From NCBI RefSeq assembly GCF_900109325.1, contig NZ_FNZU01000008.1, forward strand, positions 62,001-126,000: a DNA stretch of 64,000 bases, written 5' to 3'. The notes under the pieces were generated by a model. That model searched no databases. It saw only the letters and a program-made list of their open reading frames with translations, and was not told the origin of the DNA. Of this stretch, positions 58,474 through 64,000 are shown one piece after another. The stretch comes from Alkalibacterium pelagium (GTDB taxonomy: Bacteria > Bacillota > Bacilli > Lactobacillales > Carnobacteriaceae_A). The position numbers and the translations under genes are program-made. Each line of letters starts with the position of its first letter. Position 1 is the first letter of the stretch.

Positions 58474-58519
58474 TGTTTCAAACAATTTTACTATCTGAAT
58501 TACAAAGGAGAGAACCACC

Positions 58520-59167
58520 ATGTCCAAAATGTTCAAAGTTTTACTGTCGTTCTTAACCGCGCTAGTACTCACAATTGGGATTGCCCCTACAGCATTCGCA
58601 GAAAGCCACGATGATCCTGGTACAATCGTAGATATTGCAGTTGGTAATGACGATTTCAGTATTCTTGTAGCAGCACTTCAGCAGGCAGAACTTGTTGAAA
58701 CACTTCAAGGAGAAGGGCCATTCACAGTATTTGCACCAACTAATGATGCTTTTGCATCTTTACTTGATGCTCTTGGAGTAACAGCGGAAGAATTACTTGC
58801 ACAACCAGATCTTGCAAACGTACTGACTTACCATGTCATTTCTGGACAAGTCATGGCTGGCGATCTGGAAGATGGACTGGAAGCTGAGACAGTTAATGGA
58901 GAAACCGTATCATTTGATCTGAGCGGAGACCCAATGGTAAATGACGCTAACATTATTCAAACAGATATTGAAGCATCAAACGGAGTTATTCACGTCATTG
59001 ACACTGTACTCGTACCTTCTAACTTTACATTACAAGAAGTAGATATGGAAGAAGACGATGTACCTCAAACTGGTATTGAATCAAACATCGCTGTTCTTGC
59101 TGGTATGATCATGACTGCTGGTGCATTCGTATTCGTACTAACTAAAAAATCTGCTGAAAGCAAATAA
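58520..59167 (+). CDS. Fasciclin-domain surface protein with VPQTG sorting signal
   Basis: Secreted adhesion-type protein of 215 residues. It has a signal peptide with a cleavage site after AFA27. One FAS1 domain covers about residues 33-168, with the H1 block FTVFAPTNDAFASL, the YHV motif and the H2 block NGVIHVIDTVLVP. An acidic spacer follows, then a C-terminal sorting signal: VPQTG (181-185), a hydrophobic stretch (188-208) and the tail KKSAESK. The ATG has AAAGGAGAG 9 nt upstream. The adjacent class B sortase probably anchors it. It is preceded by several promoter repeats, which suggests strong or multi-signal expression. Codon use looks optimised (many GCA, CTT, GTA, GAA), consistent with high expression. 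Confidence 0.9.
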   Translation: MSKMFKVLLSFLTALVLTIGIAPTAFAESHDDPGTIVDIAVGNDDFSILVAALQQAELVETLQGEGPFTVFAPTNDAFASLLDALGVTAEELLAQPDLANVLTYHVISGQVMAGDLEDGLEAETVNGETVSFDLSGDPMVNDANIIQTDIEASNGVIHVIDTVLVPSNFTLQEVDMEEDDVPQTGIESNIAVLAGMIMTAGAFVFVLTKKSAESK

Positions 59168-59187
59168 GCTTCTCACATAAATACAAA

Positions 59188-59225
59188 GGACCGGGTGACT
59201 ACTTAACGTAATCACCCGGTCTTCT
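59188..59225. terminator. Bidirectional terminator between the fasciclin gene and rqcH
   Basis: A perfect 10-bp GACCGGGTGA/TCACCCGGTC stem lies between convergent genes. Confidence 0.8.
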
Positions 59226-60917
59226 CTATGCTTTTAATGCTCGTACAGATTCTGCGCTTGGAGTGACAAAATACGTACTCTGACCCTCATAAATAACATA
59301 ACCTGGTTTAGCACCATTCGGTTTTTTTATCTGGCGAACCTGAACGACATCCACTGGAACTGAAGAAGACAGGCGATACTTACTGTAATATGCAGCCAGT
59401 ACACAGGCTTCTTCTATGGTCTGTTCACTTGGCTCACTGTCTTCAATAATAACATGTGAGCCTGGAATGTCTTTGGCATGAGCCCACCAATGAGATTTTC
59501 TTGCTTTTTTCAGTGTCAGTTCATCATTTTGAGTATTGTTCTTTCCAACAAGAATCGATGTACCATCGGAAGAAGTGAAAGCCTCAGGTTTTGACTTCTT
59601 TGGCTTTTTCTTTTTACTGCTGCGTTTCTTCAAATACCCGCCATCACGCAATTCCTGTCTGATATCATCCAGGTCAGAAATAGAGGCAATAGACAGCTGT
59701 GTGAGCAGTGTATCAAAATAAGCCATTTCAGCTTGCGTAGCAGTGATCTGTTGTGAGAGGTGAGTCTTGGCATTCTTTAACTTCTGATATTTAGAGAAAA
59801 ATTTCTGTGCGTTTTCTGCTGGTGTCTTCTGAGGGTCCAGGTGAATTGATATCATCTGGTTTTCTTCATAAAAATTAGGCAAGTCGACCTTTTCCTGCCC
59901 CTTATTCACCTCATGAAGATAGGCAGTCAGCACTTCTCCTTTAACACGTAGTTGATCAGCTTTTTCAGTGTCCTTTAGCTCTTTTTCAAGCTTTGCCAGT
60001 TTTTTCTCGTTCTTCTGATAAAAAGTATTAACGAGTTGAGTCAGGTCATTAGCCTGCTGATTGACCCGGTCACGCTCACTTTTATCCTGGAAATAGCGGT
60101 CCATCAGGCTACTCAAGGAATCGTAACTAATACGCTCTCCTTCAATTGAATGGTAGTCAAAAGGCTTGAAGGTCTCATTATTACCATTCTTAATCAATGT
60201 CGGTTGAACGCGTTCAGGACTGAACATCTGCATGAACTGCTGATAAACTGCTTTAGGAGAATCTTCTGTATGAGTTTCCATACGATGGACAAGCTCTACA
60301 GCCGAATCTTTACCGAATCCCTGCAAGGTTGACTGAACCCATTTAATCTTGTCTTTAGTATTTAATTCTGAAACAGGGAAAGGTCCATCAAATTTAAACG
60401 GATCATATTTATTTTGATCAGGTGCTGGACGATATTCAGCGCCAGGTAGCAATGTACGGTAAGTATTCTGACTAGCCGGTACATGCCTGATCGCATCAAT
60501 CAGCTTATTATCTGGTGTATTGACCAGCAGGATATTACTGTGACGTCCCATTATTTCAACGATGAGAGAAAGGTGTTCCATATCGCCAAGCTCGTTTCTG
60601 CTCTTGAATGAAAAGATGAGCTGACGATCATTTTCTTTCTGAGTGATCGACTCGATAACTGCTCCATCTAAATATTTTCTTAAAATCATGCAGTAATGAG
60701 GGGGACTGTCAGGATTCTCAAAAGGAATCGTAGTCAGCTGAACTCGGGCATACTGTGGATGGGCAGACAATAGAAGAGACACGTTTTTTCTGTTGGCTCT
60801 GATTTTCAGAATGATTTCATTTTCATAAGGCTGTTGTATTTTTGATATGCGGCCGCCCTCACATGTTTCTTTCAATTCATCTGTAAGAGCATGGACAAAT
60901 AACCCGTCAAAAGACAT
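59226..60917 (-). CDS. rqcH: Ribosome-associated quality control protein RqcH (NFACT family)
   Basis: Binds stalled 50S subunits and recruits tRNA-Ala to add C-terminal alanine tails that mark the nascent chain for degradation. The 563-residue protein has the NFACT-N domain (MSFDGLFVHALTDELKET..., with EIMGRHSNILLV), a coiled-coil middle (about 290-440), and NFACT-R (SHWWAHAKDIPGSHVII). A Lys-rich KKRSSKKKKPKKSKP stretch precedes NFACT-R. It was formerly annotated as a fibronectin-binding protein (FbpA/YloA). The ATG has AAAGGAG 8 nt upstream. It is monocistronic. Confidence 0.95.
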   Translation of the reverse strand: MSFDGLFVHALTDELKETCEGGRISKIQQPYENEIILKIRANRKNVSLLLSAHPQYARVQLTTIPFENPDSPPHYCMILRKYLDGAVIESITQKENDRQLIFSFKSRNELGDMEHLSLIVEIMGRHSNILLVNTPDNKLIDAIRHVPASQNTYRTLLPGAEYRPAPDQNKYDPFKFDGPFPVSELNTKDKIKWVQSTLQGFGKDSAVELVHRMETHTEDSPKAVYQQFMQMFSPERVQPTLIKNGNNETFKPFDYHSIEGERISYDSLSSLMDRYFQDKSERDRVNQQANDLTQLVNTFYQKNEKKLAKLEKELKDTEKADQLRVKGEVLTAYLHEVNKGQEKVDLPNFYEENQMISIHLDPQKTPAENAQKFFSKYQKLKNAKTHLSQQITATQAEMAYFDTLLTQLSIASISDLDDIRQELRDGGYLKKRSSKKKKPKKSKPEAFTSSDGTSILVGKNNTQNDELTLKKARKSHWWAHAKDIPGSHVIIEDSEPSEQTIEEACVLAAYYSKYRLSSSVPVDVVQVRQIKKPNGAKPGYVIYEGQSTYFVTPSAESVRALKA

Positions 60918-60978
60918 TCAAAAAACTCCTTTCATTGTGCAAAGTCTTCTATAGTATAGCACTTTTTCCGAGACATCA

Positions 60979-61041
60979 ACAATTGTATTAAAAGGATTGC
61001 TGAATAGAATAAAGCATGTTATAGTTGACGTGTACAATTGT
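60979..61041. promoter_or_regulatory. Two ACAATTGT sites in the rqcH-marR spacer
   Basis: ACAATTGT at 60979-60986 and 61034-61041, the flanks being inverted (AACAATTGTA and TACAATTGTT). The sites are 55 bp apart. TACAATTGT is close to half-sites of MarR/OhrR operators, so autoregulation is possible. Confidence 0.4.
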
Positions 61042-61077
61042 TTGTTACTTTTTTTATATACAGAGAGGGGTAATTGA

Positions 61078-61509
61078 ATGGAATCTCCAGGCAATACAGA
61101 TGCACTGCTCGAAAAGGTTACGGAAATGAATCAGCTCTATAAGCAGGTAGCTGAACTTATACTTCAAGAACATGGTCTATCCAGCTCAGCAATCAATCTG
61201 ATTAAACTGATCGGTGACGATGAGTATACATTAAAAGACATTACTCAAAAAAGCCGACTGGATAAATCAACCGTCAGCCGTCAGATGAATGCCCTTGTCA
61301 AAAAAGAATTCGTAACAAAGACGACCGGAGAAGATAAAAGGTATGCTTATTTTACATTGACGGATAAAGCCCTGAACGTATTCTCCAAATATCATAATCA
61401 CCTTGAAGATAAATTCGAGTCCATTCTTTCCGGTTGGACCGAAGAAGAGGTCCATATGCTGACGGTTCTGATCGGGAGACTGAACCGGAGTATGACCAAC
61501 CGCACATAA
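61078..61509 (+). CDS. MarR family transcriptional regulator
   Basis: 143-residue winged-HTH dimer. The core is TLKDITQKSRLDKSTVSRQMNALVKKEFVTKTTGEDKRYAYFTLTDKA (about 57-104), with the wing DKRYAYF. There is no redox cysteine of OhrR type. The ligand is unknown. The ATG has GAGAGGGG 6 nt upstream. It is followed 28 nt later by an ECF S component, so it likely controls that vitamin uptake gene. Confidence 0.85.
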   Translation: MESPGNTDALLEKVTEMNQLYKQVAELILQEHGLSSSAINLIKLIGDDEYTLKDITQKSRLDKSTVSRQMNALVKKEFVTKTTGEDKRYAYFTLTDKALNVFSKYHNHLEDKFESILSGWTEEEVHMLTVLIGRLNRSMTNRT

Positions 61510-61537
61510 TAGAAAAGGTAAGAGAAGAGGAAAACGA

Positions 61538-62140
61538 ATGCTAACTAACAAGAAAATGTCTAAACCCCATCGTATCGCCTTACTGGGGATTCTTACTGCA
61601 ATCATACTGATTCAGAACTTTGTGCCGTTTCTGGGGAATATTCCAATTCCACCGCTCAATCCGACGATCATACATATCACAGTCATTGTTGCAACGTTGA
61701 CTATGAGTACGACAGACGGAATCATTATCGGTGCAGTCTGGGGAATCACTCGAATGATACGTGCCTATACTATGCCGGCAACGCCCCTGGATCTTTTGCT
61801 CTGGACACATCCAATGATTGCTCTCGTTCCTAGAATGCTGATCGGACTGTTTACAGGTCTGTCATATCGTCTATCACATAGACTGTTTCCAAAGAGAGAT
61901 AAGGTAGCACTCGCTAGTGCTTCGGTCGTCGGATCGTTTACAAACACAATTTTCGTCCTGTTCTTTATCTATCTGTTTTTTGGAGAGACTTACGCACAAG
62001 CCATTGATGTAGACATCAGCAATCTGGCCGGTGCTTTGGCTGTCATCGTTGGAACGAATGGAGTAGCAGAAGCTATTGCAGCTGCTATCATTGCTCCTCT
62101 AGTAACGATCCCACTTAGAAAGATTACGATGAAAAAATAA
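61538..62140 (+). CDS. ECF transporter S component, possibly pantothenate (PanT-like)
   Basis: 200-residue substrate-binding membrane subunit with about six membrane segments and a family-like LLGILTAIILIQNFVPFLG start, followed by TIIHITVIVATL and a conserved HPMIALVPRMLIGL loop. These blocks resemble the PanT group of Lactobacillales. The substrate call is inference and other vitamins are possible. It needs a shared EcfAA'T module. It is co-transcribed with the MarR gene. Confidence 0.7.
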   Translation: MLTNKKMSKPHRIALLGILTAIILIQNFVPFLGNIPIPPLNPTIIHITVIVATLTMSTTDGIIIGAVWGITRMIRAYTMPATPLDLLLWTHPMIALVPRMLIGLFTGLSYRLSHRLFPKRDKVALASASVVGSFTNTIFVLFFIYLFFGETYAQAIDVDISNLAGALAVIVGTNGVAEAIAAAIIAPLVTIPLRKITMKK

Positions 62141-62230
62141 TTCTTGATTAATGACTCTTTATTAGGCTCTTTTCCTTTTATTTTCTAAGGAAAAGCGGAC
62201 TGATGAAGAGTTTTCTTTATAAATAATAAG

Positions 62231-62244
62231 TGTTATCGTTTTCA
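62231..62244 (+). promoter_or_regulatory. Possible cre (CcpA) site before the alcohol dehydrogenase gene
   Basis: TGTTATCGTTTTCA matches the consensus TGWAANCGNTNWCA at all but one position. It lies about 60 bp before the gene, where CcpA would repress. Confidence 0.5.
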
Positions 62245-62302
62245 ATGTAAATGAATTGGTGGTACTGTAATTCTGTTAAATACGTTGAAAAGGAGTTTTA
62301 CA

Positions 62303-63442
62303 ATGAGAGCAGTAACGTTTCAAGGTAAAGAAAAGATAGCCGTCACAACCGTTCCTGATCCCAAGATTCTGGAACCGACAGATGCCATTATTCGTGTAAC
62401 CTCAACAGCGATCTGCGGATCCGATCTACATTTGTATCACCACGGCAATCTGGTGCTGGATGATGATTACGTCATCGGGCATGAGCCAATGGGAGTAGTC
62501 GAAGAGGTCGGTCCGGATGTCAAGAACTTAAAAGTTGGGGACAGAATTGTTGTTCCTTTCAATGTCAGCTGTGGACATTGTCATTTCTGTGAGAATGATA
62601 TGGAAAGTCAATGTGACAACTCAAATAAAAATCCGGAAACCGATTATGGTGGATTGTTTGGATTCGGAAAACTGAATGGGGATTACCCAGGTGGGCAGGC
62701 AGAATTTCTGCGTGTACCTTATGCAGATCAGAACTCGTTCAAAATACCCGATCAGTCAGTGCCTGATGAAAAAGTTCTTTTCCTATCAGACATTGTTCCT
62801 ACAGCTTACTGGAGTGTGGAACATTCAGGTGTGAAAAAAGGTGACACGGTCATCGTACTGGGATCAGGACCTGTTGGACTGTTGGCTCAGAAATTTGCCA
62901 AGCTGAAAGGTGCAGAACGTGTGATTGCGGTCGACTGCGTGCCTAATCGTCTGGAGTATTCAGCCAAGAAAATCGGTGTAGAAACATTGAACTTTGAAGA
63001 AGTGGATCTACCGAGTCTGGCGTTGAAAGACATGACCAACGGCGGAGCAGATGTTGTCATTGACTGTGTGGGTATGGACGGAAAAGAGCGTAAAATCGAG
63101 AAGGTTACCAATTTAATTTCAGCACAGAGGGGAACAACTAGTCCTCTGGAAATGGCTAGTATTGCCGTGAAGAAATTTGGAACGATCATGGTGACAGGTG
63201 TATACTTGACTCCAGGATCAAATTTCCCGATCAATAATATTTTCGCCAGAAACATCACACTGAAGACTGGACAGACGCCTGTGCCTCATCTCATGCCGAA
63301 ACTCTACGACATGATCATGAAAGGCGACATTGATCCAAGTGACATTATTACGCATGTCATGCCTATGGAACAAGCCTCTACTGCCTATGATCTGTTTGAC
63401 AAAAAGGAAGACAACAACATCAAGTTTGTTCTGAAACCATAA
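62303..63442 (+). CDS. Zinc-dependent alcohol dehydrogenase, formaldehyde dehydrogenase-like branch
   Basis: NAD(P)-dependent medium-chain dehydrogenase of 379 residues. The catalytic zinc ligand is Cys in STAICGSDLH with GHEPMGVVEEVG. The structural zinc cysteines are CGHCHFCENDMESQC. The Rossmann motif is VLGSGPVGLLAQ. The long GLFGFGKLNGDYPGGQAEFLRVP insert is typical of the glutathione-independent formaldehyde dehydrogenase-like group. ATG 62303 lies 8 nt after AAAGGAG; the frame opens 18 nt earlier. It is monocistronic. Confidence 0.9.
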   Translation: MRAVTFQGKEKIAVTTVPDPKILEPTDAIIRVTSTAICGSDLHLYHHGNLVLDDDYVIGHEPMGVVEEVGPDVKNLKVGDRIVVPFNVSCGHCHFCENDMESQCDNSNKNPETDYGGLFGFGKLNGDYPGGQAEFLRVPYADQNSFKIPDQSVPDEKVLFLSDIVPTAYWSVEHSGVKKGDTVIVLGSGPVGLLAQKFAKLKGAERVIAVDCVPNRLEYSAKKIGVETLNFEEVDLPSLALKDMTNGGADVVIDCVGMDGKERKIEKVTNLISAQRGTTSPLEMASIAVKKFGTIMVTGVYLTPGSNFPINNIFARNITLKTGQTPVPHLMPKLYDMIMKGDIDPSDIITHVMPMEQASTAYDLFDKKEDNNIKFVLKP

Positions 63443-63443
63443 A

Positions 63444-63473
63444 CCGTTCATGCTCAGTCCGTTCATGCTCAGT
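63444..63473. repeat. 15-bp tandem repeat before the alcohol dehydrogenase terminator
   Basis: CCGTTCATGCTCAGT occurs twice head to tail, and the following CCGTTCTG of the terminator stem begins a third, partial copy. Slippage duplication of the stem's 5' arm is likely. Confidence 0.85.
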
Positions 63474-63515
63474 CCGTTCTGCGAGGGGATGCCCCCTTCA
63501 GAACGGGCTTTTTTT
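63474..63515 (+). terminator. Alcohol dehydrogenase terminator
   Basis: A CCGTTCTG/CAGAACGG stem with inner AGGGG/CCCCT is followed by GCTTTTTTT. Confidence 0.9.
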
Positions 63516-63680
63516 GCGGTTGATCTTACTAAACTGCAATTGATTTATCTGTTTAAGGTGTTGAATTCAGACTAATATTTTCTCCAATTCTTCAATTAAC
63601 CTGTATCTTTAAGTAAACTAAGTTATTTGATATGCGTTTGTCAGTTTTGTATCCGATTTGTCATGTCCTGACTCTATCCA

Positions 63681-63710
63681 TTGTGCTACACTTTTTATCA
63701 GTGGTATAAT
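63681..63710 (+). promoter_or_regulatory. Promoter of the YrrS-like gene
   Basis: TTGTGC (63681-63686) and TATAAT (63705-63710) are 18 bp apart, with a TGG extension before the -10. Confidence 0.6.
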
Positions 63711-63753
63711 TTACTGAGTATCATTAACTACTTGTTATGGAGGCAACCGAAAT

Positions 63754-64000
63754 ATGAAACAGACACGAACAAATAGAAAGAATAATTCACCAAATACACC
63801 AAAAGGGCCAAAGAACAATACGCCTGAAAAAATCTATTACGGAATCATAGCAGTACTGCTGGTTGTGCTGATAGGCATAATGGTATTCATATTTATGAAT
63901 CGTGAATCAGCAGTCGACTTTGATGCTGACACCGGGACACCTGATTCAGAAATCCTGACTGATACTGAAGAAGAGGATGAAGAAGAAGTAGACCCGGAAG
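63754..64000 (+). CDS. YrrS-like (DUF1510) membrane protein, cut by window end
   Basis: The first 82 codons are seen. A basic, Asn/Pro-rich cytoplasmic tail (MKQTRTNRKNNSPNTP...) is followed by one membrane segment (about 27-48) and then a highly acidic outer linker. This layout is that of YrrS/DUF1510 proteins of Bacillota, which are thought to act with wall-synthesis enzymes. The ATG has TGGAGG at 10 nt. Family assignment is tentative because the folded domain lies outside the window. Confidence 0.55.
   Translation, partial: MKQTRTNRKNNSPNTPKGPKNNTPEKIYYGIIAVLLVVLIGIMVFIFMNRESAVDFDADTGTPDSEILTDTEEEDEEEVDPE

Overview
The window is a chromosomal segment of a low-GC Gram-positive bacterium. 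It is almost certainly from the Lactobacillales, most likely a marine or alkaliphilic Carnobacteriaceae relative of the Marinilactibacillus/Alkalibacterium type; that placement is inference. The support is a RexA/RexB recombination nuclease whose RexB has lost its Fe-S cysteines, a glyQS T-box, a NiaR/NiaX niacin module, a three-cysteine L33 protein, an Na+-type BCCT osmolyte transporter, Bacillota gene neighbourhoods (phoH-ybeY-dgkA-cdd-era-recO-glyQS; dnaG-rpoD-trmK-Nif3; lspA-rluD-pyrR) and strong AGGAGG ribosome sites. I see no phage, insertion sequence, CRISPR array, rRNA or tRNA gene.

Layout. 0-11 kb: argS (3' end cut by the window edge) diverges from argR. Then come a phosphohexomutase, zwf, an aldehyde dehydrogenase, a CshB-type RNA helicase, a 500-bp non-coding stretch, a DUF1189 membrane protein and Mn-superoxide dismutase. 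11-24 kb: a class B penicillin-binding protein, rpmG, a BCCT transporter, three small envelope-type genes (a membrane HTH protein, an MltG-like protein without catalytic domain, a small acidic protein), rhomboid protease, glucokinase, a YqgU-like lipoprotein, a rhodanese lacking its catalytic cysteine, an MFS exporter, the PPDK regulator and Zur. 24-36 kb: rpsU, yqeY, phoH, ybeY, dgkA, cdd, era, recO, a membrane protein of unknown function, T-box plus glyQS, an ABC exporter, and niaR with niaX behind a perfect 20-bp operator palindrome. 36-52 kb: dnaG, rpoD, ctc-type L25, a YflT-type stress protein, trmK, a Nif3 protein, pepT, rexB and rexA. 52-64 kb, mostly envelope: a three-gene minus-strand operon (YkyA lipoprotein, NodB deacetylase lipoprotein, DUF4015 glycosidase-like protein), lspA-rluD-pyrR, a class B sortase divergent from a fasciclin-domain protein with its own VPQTG sorting signal, rqcH, MarR plus an ECF S component, a zinc alcohol dehydrogenase, and the start of a YrrS-like gene.

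The most interesting region is 57.1-59.2 kb. A stand-alone class B sortase sits next to its probable only substrate, and 550 bp separate the two genes. That spacer carries three clear and one or two decayed copies of a promoter-bearing repeat, one of them inside a 112-bp imperfect palindrome. A second unexplained signal is a ~51-bp palindromic repeat family found at about 25.0 kb and, in the opposite orientation, at about 52.0 kb. Other points are an early terminator in the argS leader, a dead rhodanese, two large hairpins between niaX and dnaG, and a niaX start codon jammed against its ribosome site. Start codons were chosen from ribosome-site spacing; several reading frames are longer than the gene they contain (helicase, dnaG, ppdK regulator, MFS, rplY, deacetylase).
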